Shown: piece after piece, positions 7,771 to 15,975 of the stretch | Position numbering within the stretch: the first letter of the stretch is position 1 | How the letters are laid out: the number at the start of each line of letters is the position of its first letter | Assembly: GCF_018613065.1 (NCBI RefSeq) | Contig: NZ_JAGGQW010000094.1 | Location: forward strand, 1-28,475 | Length of the DNA stretch: 28,475 nucleotides | Direction of reading: 5' to 3' | Source: Bacillus sp. ISL-7 | GTDB lineage: Bacteria; Bacillota; Bacilli; Bacillales_B; DSM-18226 | Program-made: the position numbers and the translations under genes | Notes under the pieces: model-generated | Databases searched by the model: none | Told to the model about the DNA's origin: nothing | Seen by the model: the letters and a program-made list of their open reading frames with translations, nothing else

Positions 7771-9198
7771 TTACTTTTCAATTACAGCATTATGCTGGAC
7801 AGTATCTTTATTTACCCACTTTACAGTTGTACCTGGTGTAATTTCAAGTGTTTCTGGTGTATAAGTATAATCTTTTATTTCGACTGTTTTTTCCTCCATC
7901 TTCTCACCATCTTTAACAATGACGGTCATTGTCATATATGGATGAGGCTCGCAGTGAATTGCATATTCTCCTGCTTCATTAAATGTATACGTATATTTTT
8001 CATCCGTTTTTAAAAGAGGGGAGCTTTCAAGAACCGTTTTTGATGCTTCTTGTTGTGAGTCATTTGACTCTTGTGTCTCGGATGAATTTCTTTCTGAATG
8101 ATGAATTTCCTTCATTGATTCTTCAGTAAAATATGCTGTACCACGGTTTCCTACTGTCGCTGTGAAAAACGGAAAGGCGTCTGTTTCTAGCGTTTGGATT
8201 ACTTCATTCGTTGTTGTATCAATGACAACAAGTTTATTTTCTTCCGTAACAGGTACATAGACTTCTTTATTGTCAGGTGTGATTGCAATACCATGCGGAC
8301 CTTGTCCTACTTTAATGGATTTCATGACTTCTTTTGATGCTGTATCAATGACTGTAACGGTATCGTCTCCAATATTTGCAACATAAGCAAATTTACCATC
8401 GTTCGTTAAATCGATCACGTGATGCCCTTTGCCAACAGGGATCGTTTCAACCATTTCTCCTTTTTCCAAGTCAACAATTCCAATGGTATTCGATTTAGTT
8501 AACGTCACCCAAAGTGTTTTTCCGTCTGGTGTAATCGTTACATTATGCGGCAGGTCTTTTACGCCTTCAATTGTATTGAGTACAGATTGATTTTCTGTAT
8601 TAATAACGGATATCGAATTTGAGGCTGTATTTGTAACATAAAATCTGCTGCTGTCTGGACTAGAAATGCCGTTGTGAGGGAATTTGCCTGTTTTAATGAC
8701 TGTATTTTCTTCCATTTGTGCAACATCAATGACCGTTACAGTATTTTCACCTTCATTTATAACATAGGCCCATTTCCCATCTGTTGTAAAGTTTACACCT
8801 TTTGGTGTTTTACCAACTGGAATGGTTTTAACCACTTTATTCGATTTGGTGTCAATAATTGAAACTTCTTCTGATTTGCTGTTAACAACATACGTATAGT
8901 TTCCATCAGGGGTTACTTGAACATATGTAGGTTTTTCTCCCACGTTCACAGTACTGATAACGCTGTGTGTCGTAGGATCGACAACTTGGACTGTGTTTGC
9001 TTCTCGGTTGTTTACATAGATCAGTGGGGGTTGTTCATTTTCTGTATCAGTACTTTCTTCAGTTGTACCTGCGGTATTTTCCTTACTTTCACTTTCAGGT
9101 TGAGTGTTCTGTTCATTGCTACATGCACTTACGACTAATAGTAATAATGTAACAAGAAGCAGCATGACATAAGATGATTTTAGATAGTGTCGTATCAT
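7771..9198 (-). CDS. Lipoprotein with YVTN beta-propeller and cupredoxin-type copper domain
   Basis: A 475-residue protein. Residues 1-25 are a signal peptide with a lipobox ending VVSAC26, so it should be anchored outside the membrane. Residues ~30-57 are an acidic linker. Residues ~58-345 hold about seven ~42-residue YVTN propeller repeats (VVDPTTHSVISTVNVG, YVVNSK, TVTVIDTASKEV). Residues ~365-390 are a Ser/Glu-rich linker. Residues ~391-475 have cupredoxin features: YTFNEAGEYAIHCEPHPYM with ligands Cys416, His419 and Met422, then TPETLEITPGTTVKWVNKD with His469. Normal cupredoxins have these two halves in the opposite order. AAGGAGG stands 9 bases before ATG. The likely role is copper-dependent electron transfer or binding at the cell surface; the partner is unknown. 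Confidence 0.88.
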   Translation of the reverse strand: MIRHYLKSSYVMLLLVTLLLLVVSACSNEQNTQPESESKENTAGTTEESTDTENEQPPLIYVNNREANTVQVVDPTTHSVISTVNVGEKPTYVQVTPDGNYTYVVNSKSEEVSIIDTKSNKVVKTIPVGKTPKGVNFTTDGKWAYVINEGENTVTVIDVAQMEENTVIKTGKFPHNGISSPDSSRFYVTNTASNSISVINTENQSVLNTIEGVKDLPHNVTITPDGKTLWVTLTKSNTIGIVDLEKGEMVETIPVGKGHHVIDLTNDGKFAYVANIGDDTVTVIDTASKEVMKSIKVGQGPHGIAITPDNKEVYVPVTEENKLVVIDTTTNEVIQTLETDAFPFFTATVGNRGTAYFTEESMKEIHHSERNSSETQESNDSQQEASKTVLESSPLLKTDEKYTYTFNEAGEYAIHCEPHPYMTMTVIVKDGEKMEEKTVEIKDYTYTPETLEITPGTTVKWVNKDTVQHNAVIEK

Positions 9199-9716
9199 TA
9201 AAAGATACCTCCTTTTTATTCTTATAGTTTAGTAAACGAGCAAAAAGAGATATCGGTTTGCAAATGATATAAAAATGCTAACAGAATGTAAATGATCAAT
9301 AAGCATCAACTGATTTCAACAACTTTTAATCTTCCACAATCTGGCCCTTATATATAGTATCAACTTAAAAAATGCTGAAGGAATGCACCTTTTATCGTTG
9401 TTTACATGTATTCAAAGGTAAGGGATTTAAGAACTTGAATTACCCTCTTTGGGTAGCAATTGATCCTGTGATTTAGCAGTCTCTTCATCAGGCAACTAGT
9501 CTGTCTTTCATCCCTACCGCGCTTTCGCTTACTAGCCTTGGAGTTTAGTCTGGAAGGTCGTATCTTTCCCCTGTTAGACATATCTATTTCCATATCTTTG
9601 AATACGTTGAATACTATAAAAAATACCTCTATATAATGTGTTAGCTAAGATAGAAATTCGGTCATTTTTGTATCATTACTTACGTTGAATACGGTAGAAA
9701 CTAATACTATATATAA

Positions 9717-9732
9717 GGGCGCGATTGTTGAA
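9717..9732. repeat. Dispersed repeat, half copy
   Basis: GGGCGCGATTGTTGAA is identical to bases 7530-7545 of the palindromic element. The left arm of the palindrome is absent here. Confidence 0.5.
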
Positions 9733-9787
9733 GTACGCACAAAATGATCAAACTTTTTTATAAAAACTGTATACTAAATTACAAAGG

Positions 9788-9830
9788 AAGAATCCATTTT
9801 GATCAAACTTTTTCAAAATGGATTCTTTTT
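9788..9830 (+). terminator. Long perfect hairpin with T tail
   Basis: The 15-base arm AAGAATCCATTTTGA (9788-9802) pairs perfectly with TCAAAATGGATTCTT (9813-9827) around a 10-base loop, and T residues follow to 9830. It has terminator form, but no intact plus-strand gene precedes it. ATGATCAAACTTTTT just upstream (9745) repeats its loop sequence. Confidence 0.55.
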
Positions 9831-10111
9831 ACTTGCTATAAATGTAATTTTGTGGGCTCTCTTTTATCAAACTTTATTTCAAAGCTACAACTGCTTTATT
9901 AACAGAGATGGCAATTATTCTTCAAAGGAACAATGATAAGCAAGTCTGAATTAAGAACGTTGATATTGATGAATTATTGAGTAAATATACAATTACACGA
10001 TCTCTAAGCAATAAAGGGAACCCAGCACTTCACTTTATTTGGGCGATTTAATCACATTATTTTTTTCACTAAATACGATATAAAAGAAAATTTAAAAAAG
10101 GGTGGTGCTAA

Positions 10112-10284
10112 ATGCCAGCGATAGTTGGGATTACCCAAATTATTACATTAGGTAATAGTTCTATTTTCCATTAGTGATGGTTGGCGATACTCAAACAATC
10201 CAGCTTGCCTCTACCTTTGATCCACCTGCAGAATCCTTAATCATCGGCCTATTTTATACCATTAAAGGAAGGAGTTTCCTAAAC
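10112..10284 (+). pseudogene. gerPD: GerPD-like spore germination protein, frameshifted remnant
   Basis: ATG 10112 has GGGTGGTG upstream and opens MPAIVGITQIITLGNSSIFH before two stops. The start MPAIVG is typical of GerPA/GerPF. The next part, from ~10168 in another frame (VGDTQTIQLASTFDPPAESL, then IIG), is the core of GerPD. The GerPD stop is also missing, so the frame 10174-10668 runs on into gerPE. GerP proteins act in the spore coat and help germinants pass to their receptors. The first part could come from another gerP gene joined by deletion. Confidence 0.65.
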
Positions 10285-10668
10285 ATGCTTAAACGTTCAT
10301 CTTATGTCGATTCTATTAATCTAAAATTAGCCGTCTATTCTTCGATTGTCCAACTTGGTGATTCCTGTATCATTAATAGTCTCTCACGTGCCTTAGCTGT
10401 GCAACGGGAAGCGGAAATCTTCTTTGGAAATGAAGGTAGCTTCGCAGCCTATCCTAAATTTTCTGAGCCTATTCCATTTGTGCCTATTACGGAAGATATT
10501 TCAGTTAGATATCATCATCTCAATCCAGTTATTAAAGTAAAAAATATAAATATTTTAGCTATTTCTTCAGCAACGGTATTGCACGTTGGCAACAGCCAAA
10601 ACATTTCCATGGAAGCTAGGGTTAAAAATATCCGGCAGCTACTTCCAATGGAGGAAGAACGCTTATAA
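10285..10668 (+). CDS. gerPE: Spore germination protein GerPE
   Basis: The 127-residue product begins MLKRSSYVDSINLKLAVYSS and continues IVQLGDSCIINSLSRALAVQ, REAEIFFGNEG and PIPFVPITEDISV. The end has NPVIKVKNINILAISSATVL and MEARVKNIRQL. This is the pattern of GerPE, a spore coat-associated protein needed for normal germinant access. AAGGAAGGAG lies 10 bases before ATG 10285. The gene order gerPD-gerPE-gerPF is that of gerP operons, but both neighbours are broken and gerPA, PB and PC are not next to it. GerPE alone is probably of little use unless another gerP operon exists elsewhere. Confidence 0.87.
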   Translation: MLKRSSYVDSINLKLAVYSSIVQLGDSCIINSLSRALAVQREAEIFFGNEGSFAAYPKFSEPIPFVPITEDISVRYHHLNPVIKVKNINILAISSATVLHVGNSQNISMEARVKNIRQLLPMEEERL

Positions 10669-10735
10669 AAGGAAGCGTATAAGCTACCTTAAGGCCGACT
10701 ACCAAACTAATTTATTTTAGAAAAGGATGTTTGAC

Positions 10736-10900
10736 ATGCCAGCAACTCCTCCTGCAATGTTTATAATTTGACCCGGAGTCCAATTCGGGGATGCAGCATG
10801 GTTTCGCAGAAGACTAGCAAGACATACTCTGGTTCCGGGGGATTTATCGTAGACTGACACGATATCTTGAGATGAATAACATCTTCTTCAATCAGGAATT
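10736..10900 (+). pseudogene. gerPF: GerPF/GerPA-like remnant
   Basis: After AAAAGGATG, ATG 10736 opens MPATPPAMFII followed by a stop, with VQFGDAA in the same frame. After a shift the text reads SQKTSKTYSGSGGFIVD. This matches the GerPF/GerPA layout, MPA... then HFGD... then SPKxTSKTYxGSG. It stands where gerPF follows gerPE in complete operons. Frameshifts and stops make it dead; the end is approximate. Confidence 0.65.
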
Positions 10901-11169
10901 TGAGGATTTTCTTATCGGACTTTGGTTATTTTAGTTTAAGGAATGGATTCGTGATACATAGCCTTCTTCAAACGCATATCGAAAAATTGATCTTATAAAG
11001 CGAATACGATGACCCAAACTGCTGGGCTTCAGACGTTCTGACTGTCTAGCCACCGGTTACCTTGCTGTTGACTCTTTACTCAGAATGTAACATATTTTCA
11101 TAATTTAAGGATATCACGCCATTTTCCAAAAAATCCATTATTTTAGGTAAAATGAATGTAAGCCTAGTC

Positions 11170-11317
11170 ACAGGGTTGCTGCTGTAGTCCGTCAGATCAT
11201 TTACATAAAATGTATATTCTACTTTACATTTACCTTATTTACTCATCACATGTAGTACCAAAAACGGTGTCTGGTAGTGAAAATGGTACTTTGTTTTCGG
11301 TAATGGGTTTTGGTACC
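11170..11317 (+). repeat. 148-bp inverted repeat, left arm
   Basis: This arm aligns without gaps to the reverse complement of 15976-16123. By hand count 116 of 148 positions agree (about 78 percent). The ends are most alike (40 of the first 42 bases) and the centre (42 bases) is the most diverged. The same stretch is read here as ACAGGGTTGCTG...GGTACC. Confidence 0.8.
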
Positions 11318-11362
11318 GTAAATCATCATAAATAGATGGCTTTCATATTAAATGAATAAGAG

Positions 11363-11466
11363 TCCCATAAACGGTCGTTTATGGGGCTGATTTTATTGAA
11401 CGCCAGAAAAGCTGAAGAAAGCTCTTTTATTTTTGTTCCGCAATCGGGCCATTTTCTTGAATAAGA
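11363..11466. repeat. Hairpin plus dispersed repeat element
   Basis: CCCATAAAC (11364-11372) pairs with GTTTATGGG (11377-11385) around GGTC. At ~11440-11466 follows CAATCGGGCC...TTGAATAAGAC, a diverged copy of the palindromic repeat at 7518-7547. Confidence 0.5.
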
Positions 11467-11565
11467 CTTTTTAAAAAAACTGGATGGTTGTTAATGTGAA
11501 TATTGTGAAGAATTGAATTTAAAACTAAAAAGCCGTTTTATAAAGCGCACTGACTATTTTAATTA

Positions 11566-12174
11566 TTATTTCTTTGAATCTGTTTTGTATATAAGTTTTG
11601 ATAATGAATTTTCCGCGCTTATATTTCCCTTTTGTGCTTCTTTTTTCAGAAGTAAGATCATAATTCCACGAGGGACAATAATAACAGATAAAAAAGAACA
11701 AAGGTCAATTATTTTTGCATAAGGCTTTAGGTAAACAAAAATTCCCATCTTGGATAGTAAGAAGCCATAATATCCAAATATAAATAAACCTGAAAACAGT
11801 ATGCTCCAACGCAAAAAACTATTCCAAGGAGACTTGTACTGGTATAAAATCATAGCAATTAATGGTGCAACCGTTAAGCTACTTCCGAAAAAATTCGGAT
11901 AAACAGGAGATATAGCAATTTTTACTGCCCAAAAACCAAAAAACATTCCAATTGAATCGTAAACTACATATACCACTGCCACCAAAGAACCATATAACAA
12001 AATCTCCACTATTCGTTTTTTGTCTACAAGATAAAAAAATAATAAATAACAAACAATCACTACAAACAGCGTAAAAAACCATTCAAATGTAAGGAACTCT
12101 TGTTTAAGCCATTTGGTTAAGATTAGATTATTCAATGCATCAGATTTTTGCATTATTTCTTCGTTAATACTCAT
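11566..12174 (-). CDS. Polytopic membrane protein, CBO0543-like
   Basis: A 202-residue protein with about five hydrophobic segments: FEWFFTLFVVIVCYLLFFYL, IVEILLYGSLVAVVYVVY, LTVAPLIAMILY, WSILFSGLFIFGYYGFLL and LCSFLSVIIVPRGIMILLL. A charged C-terminal tail follows. The layout is like the CBO0543 family of small Firmicutes membrane proteins, whose function is unknown; this assignment is from memory of the pattern only. The start ATG at 12172-12174 is preferred because GGGGAA stands 7 bases upstream. A longer frame from 12234 has no ribosome binding site and would run into the transposase fragment. It lies inside the 148-bp inverted-repeat bracket. Confidence 0.7.
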   Translation of the reverse strand: MSINEEIMQKSDALNNLILTKWLKQEFLTFEWFFTLFVVIVCYLLFFYLVDKKRIVEILLYGSLVAVVYVVYDSIGMFFGFWAVKIAISPVYPNFFGSSLTVAPLIAMILYQYKSPWNSFLRWSILFSGLFIFGYYGFLLSKMGIFVYLKPYAKIIDLCSFLSVIIVPRGIMILLLKKEAQKGNISAENSLSKLIYKTDSKK

Positions 12175-12230
12175 TACAGTTCCCCTTTTTAAAAAATAGA
12201 TAGTTATAACATTTGTAAATAATTTAAAAT

Positions 12231-12743
12231 TCATTCTATAAATTCAGAGCAAAGTCGAAAGGTTCCATAAGGATTTACATGGTAATAGAATAAAGGCGTT
12301 AATCCCCTAAAGTCTTCAGGAGTCATTTTCTTTAGCCAATACCGGTTGTTATGATAAAGAATCTCTTGAACCATTAAAGTATTGATGTAAACTAGGCAGT
12401 TTTGAAGTAATTGAAGTGATAATGTAGACACCTCTTGATCATCTAGAGAATTGAAACGAATTTCACTGTTTTTTCCATAAAAAATATAGCTGTTAACGGA
12501 ATTCCATTGTTCAACAGTATTTAATCCTTCATGAATTTCTCTACGCACTTCCTCAAAATGTAAATAATCACATAAGAAAATGGTTTTGATTGCTTTTCCT
12601 AATTCACATAAAGCTAAATAAGTTGGATGCTTCGTATCTCTCCTCCGGTCCGGTACCGTTGACAGACGCCATGCGGGGCTTTCCTTCCTTTTTAACAAAA
12701 TTAAGTAATTCAAGTTTCGCTTCCCATATGGAAAGACCTCCAA
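12231..12743 (-). pseudogene. Tn3-family transposase, C-terminal fragment
   Basis: Residues ~41-170 of this frame read [63 protein letters not shown] and [17 protein letters not shown]. This is the conserved C-terminal end of Tn3-family DDE transposases, which are about 950-1000 residues long. More than 800 residues are missing, including most of the catalytic core. The first 40 residues do not align with the usual sequence before the match, so the 5' end is a junction. No terminal inverted repeat or resolvase was found nearby. It shows that a Tn3 element once inserted here. Confidence 0.85.
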
Positions 12744-12772
12744 TTGCCAGTTGAGAGACTAACAATTGGAGG
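12737..12772 (-). terminator. Hairpin at the 3' end of the amine oxidase gene
   Basis: CCTCCAATTG (12737-12746) pairs perfectly with CAATTGGAGG (12763-12772) around a 16-base loop. On the minus strand it follows the amine oxidase stop by 36 bases, but the U-tract (TCTTTCC) is weak. On the plus strand a T6 run begins 8 bases after the stem. Confidence 0.45.
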
Positions 12773-12808
12773 GCAGTTGTTTTTTACTGAGCGACACATG
12801 GACCACAA

Positions 12809-14281
12809 TTAAGATTCAAAGTAAGTTTTTGGCAAGTCATTCACTTCATATGCAGCATGTATTCCGGATTCGATTGCTCCTTGGATCCAACCGTGAGTAG
12901 TTGAGGCATGTTCGCCTGCAAAATGTACTCTTCCTTCGGGTGTGGAAATATAAGGGGTTAACTCTTTTACCTGTTCGGGTTTAAACATCGTAAATGCTCC
13001 AGCAGAATACGGATATCGAATCCAACTGTGGCTCGTTCCTCCTTGAAAATCACTATAGACCTGTTTACCGTGGATCTCTGCTAAATTTTTTAAAACAAAT
13101 TCCAAGCGATTATCCTGATTCAAACTATCCCATGGTATCGCATCATCTTCCCATGTATAACTGCCTAAAATGACACCTGTTCCTTGTGTACCGAGGTCGT
13201 GGCTGGGGTACTGAACATATTTAATCGGGAGGTCAGTAACAGTTTGCCCGCCATACAAACCTTGTTTCTCCCAGAACCTGTTTTTAAACTGGATCCCTGT
13301 CTTCGTAGACCCTGCATATTTTAGTTCCCGAATAGCCTTCCATTTATTTTCGGAAAATGAATCACGAGGCTCAATTTCTACAAATTGCAGTACTGAAAAA
13401 GGAATTGTCACAATCGCAAGATCTCCAGTAATTTGAAAAGGTTCTAAGATTCGATGGACAGAATGAACGGTTACTTGATTATCGTGCTGTACAATTCTTT
13501 TTACATTTTGTCCGTAATAAATATTATCTTTCAATTGATTGGTAAATGCTTTAGGAAGCAGGTCGTTACCACCTGTTATTTCATAAAAAATATCAGGGAT
13601 TAACTCTTCACGTAATTGTTCCAAAAATGAAAGCTCAATAATTCCTTCCAGTGTAAGAATGACTTTAATCATTTCGATGGCTCCCGGAGATAATGTGACT
13701 CCGAATGGATTGTATCTCAAATAAGTATCCACCGAGTATTTATCCAATTCCCGAATGACCCAAGGCCAATTTCTTCTGGGGTTCTGGTTAATAAAATCGA
13801 TAACCGGTTTTATCGCTGATTGAATCAACTCCTTAGCTGTTTTACCTTTTTCATGCGGGAGAACGGGAAAGTGTAATATTTGAGGGTTCTGTTCGTACAC
13901 CTTTAATCGTGTTTTAACCCCTTTTACATAGATAAAATCGGCAGGAGTCGAATTGATAAACTTATTAACAGGGAGTTGGAATTTTTTTATATATTCCAAA
14001 GTCAATAAATGCGTATTGGGAATACGCATCGCACCAGCTTCAAGATACTGCTCATCCCTAAAATCCCCCCTTAATGTATATATCCGTCCTCCCATCCTAT
14101 CAGCTGCTTCAATGACCGTTACATTGTGGCCGGCCTGCTTAAGCAGAGAGGCTGAGACCAGTCCTGCCATACCTGCACCAATAATAATGATCTTTTTGGG
14201 TATTTTGGTTTTTTCTAGTCCATTTCGTATGATTGACATCATATGATCCGAGGATAACTTGGGAAATACGTAATTTAACAT
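12809..14281 (-). CDS. Flavin monoamine/L-amino-acid oxidase family protein
   Basis: A 490-residue FAD-dependent amine oxidase. The N-terminal dinucleotide fold reads IIIIGAGMAGLVSASLL (residues ~31-47), followed by VIEAADRMGGRIYT. The C-terminal FAD segment is VHFAGEHASTTHGWIQGAIE. The central WIRYPYSAGAFTMF and LEAGAMRIP stretches also fit flavin monoamine oxidases and L-amino-acid oxidases. These oxidise amines or amino acids to the imine, making H2O2. No signal peptide is evident, although residues 1-25 precede the FAD fold. ATG 14279-14281 is preferred because GAGGAGG lies 6 bases upstream; an upstream TTG (14296) overlaps that site. The substrate cannot be told from sequence. Confidence 0.9.
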   Translation of the reverse strand: MLNYVFPKLSSDHMMSIIRNGLEKTKIPKKIIIIGAGMAGLVSASLLKQAGHNVTVIEAADRMGGRIYTLRGDFRDEQYLEAGAMRIPNTHLLTLEYIKKFQLPVNKFINSTPADFIYVKGVKTRLKVYEQNPQILHFPVLPHEKGKTAKELIQSAIKPVIDFINQNPRRNWPWVIRELDKYSVDTYLRYNPFGVTLSPGAIEMIKVILTLEGIIELSFLEQLREELIPDIFYEITGGNDLLPKAFTNQLKDNIYYGQNVKRIVQHDNQVTVHSVHRILEPFQITGDLAIVTIPFSVLQFVEIEPRDSFSENKWKAIRELKYAGSTKTGIQFKNRFWEKQGLYGGQTVTDLPIKYVQYPSHDLGTQGTGVILGSYTWEDDAIPWDSLNQDNRLEFVLKNLAEIHGKQVYSDFQGGTSHSWIRYPYSAGAFTMFKPEQVKELTPYISTPEGRVHFAGEHASTTHGWIQGAIESGIHAAYEVNDLPKTYFES

Positions 14282-14440
14282 GCTTTTCCTCCTCAAAATG
14301 GGATAGACCAGGAATTGAAATTTGGTCTACTGCCATTTTATTCAGCAAGAAAAGCGAATTAGGATAAATATTAAAATAATTATTCCACTAGCTCAGAATC
14401 TTTTCATAGGTTACATTCATTTTTTCTTCTGAATCCATAA

Positions 14441-14468
14441 AAAAGGCGGCTTTCGGCCGCCTTTTTTT
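14441..14468. terminator. Strong bidirectional terminator hairpin
   Basis: AAAAGGCGGC (14441-14450) pairs perfectly with GCCGCCTTTT (14456-14465) around TTTCG, with T-runs on both strands. It sits between the divergent amine oxidase and exosporium-like genes and upstream of both, so it may insulate them or be left from a lost gene. Confidence 0.85.
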
Positions 14469-14604
14469 GTTTGCAATTTTAATAGGAAGGTCCATATGGA
14501 TTAAGACATATTTTAAATAAAGATGCCCTTGGGAAGCTTTTTGTACAAGCTTTTCATACTTTCCTAAATATCATATATTAAAAGTTTTAAAGGTGGTGAT
14601 AAAT

Positions 14605-15063
14605 ATGTCAGAACGACATTGGAACAGTTCCTCACAGGCCTATGGTTATGTGACACTCACAGGTTCAGAACCCATCCAGGTTAAACCTGGTGAAAATATA
14701 AGGTTTAATCAACATGGTTCCTTGGAAAATATAAGATTTTCCCAATCAAGCGGCGCATTAACGGTATTAGAATCAGGAGACTATAAAATAGAATATACTT
14801 TACTGATTGGCGGTCCTGCCTCAACATCGGTATATGGAATTTTCGTGGAACATTCCTTGGTTGATAAAAATCTTACTAACTATGGCATCACAAGGCAAGT
14901 TGATAATGCAATTCTAATGATGGTTGGACAAGCAATTTTCCATATTCACAAAAATTCCAAAATACGTCTTAAAAATATTGGCCCAACGACCGATACCCTA
15001 TTACCTGTTTTGAATGGAACAAGAATAAATGCTGCATCATTATCGATTGTGAAACTTAGTTGA
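14605..15063 (+). CDS. Exosporium/BclA C-terminal-like jelly-roll protein
   Basis: A 152-residue protein of beta-strand character. Residues 49-63 read SGALTVLESGDYKIE, 75-81 SVYGIFV, 108-115 VGQAIFHI, and the end NGTRINAASLSIVKL. This is the layout of BclA C-terminal or ExsF/BxpB-like TNF/C1q jelly-roll domains found on the spore surface. No collagen-like Gly-X-X region precedes the domain, so it is closer to a free-standing ExsF-type protein than to BclA. ATG 14605 has AAAGGTGGTGA just upstream; a GTG at 14593 lies within that site. Likely role: part of the exosporium basal layer or cap. The position inside the inverted-repeat bracket and near gerP suggests a spore-surface theme, which is inference. 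Confidence 0.72.
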   Translation: MSERHWNSSSQAYGYVTLTGSEPIQVKPGENIRFNQHGSLENIRFSQSSGALTVLESGDYKIEYTLLIGGPASTSVYGIFVEHSLVDKNLTNYGITRQVDNAILMMVGQAIFHIHKNSKIRLKNIGPTTDTLLPVLNGTRINAASLSIVKLS

Positions 15064-15368
15064 TACCGTCAAATATCAGCTTATTATGAAGGGAGGGGGG
15101 ATATAAACTTACTCTCCCCCTTATTGGCGCTTTCTTTTTATAAGCTATAATAGTCTTTTTTTAATCAAATAACTCATCAATTCAGTAATACCAATGGATT
15201 CAATTAATGTAACTTTTCACACATTATGTTACTTTCGGTTTTTACTTGGAGCACAAAAGAGTCAGCACATTTTTCAATATATTCAACAATGTTTAAGATT
15301 CTTGTCATACTCATTTATTGCTTATTCCATAAGATGCATTAAGCTCAATAGAAGGAGTGAAGAAAAAA

Positions 15369-15758
15369 ATGACGAACAATGAAGAAGCACTTTGTCGTGA
15401 GTTTGCAAAAATTATAGGCGGTCAGTCGGGATTTGCGGGTGGAAAATGTGTTGCTACAATAGCCCGAGATCAAATAAGGGCAACCATTTTAGGGGAGAGG
15501 TTTGGGGTGACTTCTTCTTTCTCATTCGAATCATTAAATCCCTTCAGTGGCACAGCATTATGTTTAGGCAGAGTAGCACTCTTACAAGGAGAAGTCGAGC
15601 CGTTTATTACAGCCATTCGTGAACAGGGAATAATAGTTTCGTCTATCCACCATGAATGGTTGTTCGATGATCCCCATTTGATTTATGTCAATATCGAATC
15701 TGTTGAAGAACCATTGATTTTTGCAAAAAAGGTCAGGAGAGCGTTAAAAGCTATTTGA
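15369..15758 (+). CDS. DUF1259 (LppY/LpqO-like) protein
   Basis: A 129-residue protein that covers one DUF1259 domain. Seen are FAKIIGGQSGFAGGKCVATI, then a central GTALCLGRVALLQGEV segment, then PFITAIREQGIIVSSIHHEW, FDDPHLIYVNI and the tail KVRRALKAI. The family usually has HNH..F..P..YMH around the same place, and here HHEWLFDDP retains the paired His. The biochemical role of the family is not known. AGAAGGAGTGA stands about 8 bases before ATG 15369. No signal peptide is seen, unlike the lipoprotein LppY of mycobacteria. It may be transcribed on its own, 305 bases behind the exosporium-like gene. Confidence 0.75.
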   Translation: MTNNEEALCREFAKIIGGQSGFAGGKCVATIARDQIRATILGERFGVTSSFSFESLNPFSGTALCLGRVALLQGEVEPFITAIREQGIIVSSIHHEWLFDDPHLIYVNIESVEEPLIFAKKVRRALKAI

Positions 15759-15975
15759 ACAAAATCATGTATTTAGTAACAAATAACAGGGAGGTTGCAT
15801 ATTGTGCGGCTTCTTTTTGTATGTAATATGATGGAAAACCTATCAATATCTTGATGGAAGCCACTGATATTACTGAATTTGTTAGTCGTTCTTGGGGTTA
15901 ATGAGGAAAAAAAAGGAGGCGCTCACACTGGCCCCCGCGAAGTAGATTTGTAAGGAACCTATTCACGGTAATTGG
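15759..15975. other. Short non-coding stretch before the right repeat arm
   Basis: A 15-codon reading frame from ATG 15854 (MEATDITEFVSRSWG) looks like a protein scrap but is not recognised. Nothing else was seen. Confidence 0.4.

Larger units (their letters stand above)
9199..10111. other. Intergenic region with repeats and an unrecognised broken frame
   Basis: It holds the repeat copy at 9717-9732 and the hairpin at 9788-9830. TACGTTGAATAC occurs twice, at about 9602 and 9681. From ATG 9908 a 48-codon frame (MAIILQRNNDKQV-stop, then VDIDELLSKYTITRSLSNKG) is interrupted by one TGA at 9947-9949 and ends at 10051. It reads like decayed protein but is not recognised. No other gene was seen. 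Confidence 0.45.
10901..11565. other. Non-coding stretch with inverted-repeat arm and hairpins
   Basis: From 10901 to 11169 nothing was recognised. It then holds the left 148-bp inverted-repeat arm and the hairpin/repeat element 11363-11466, both listed separately. No gene was found. Confidence 0.5.

Noticed and set aside
9402..9593. Minus-strand frame of 63 codons rich in Arg and Lys
   Set aside because: No ribosome binding site, no recognisable domain, and composition typical of a chance frame.
9788..9830. Could be one unit of a CRISPR array or transposon end
   Set aside because: It is a single hairpin with a T tail; no regularly spaced repeats exist anywhere in the window.
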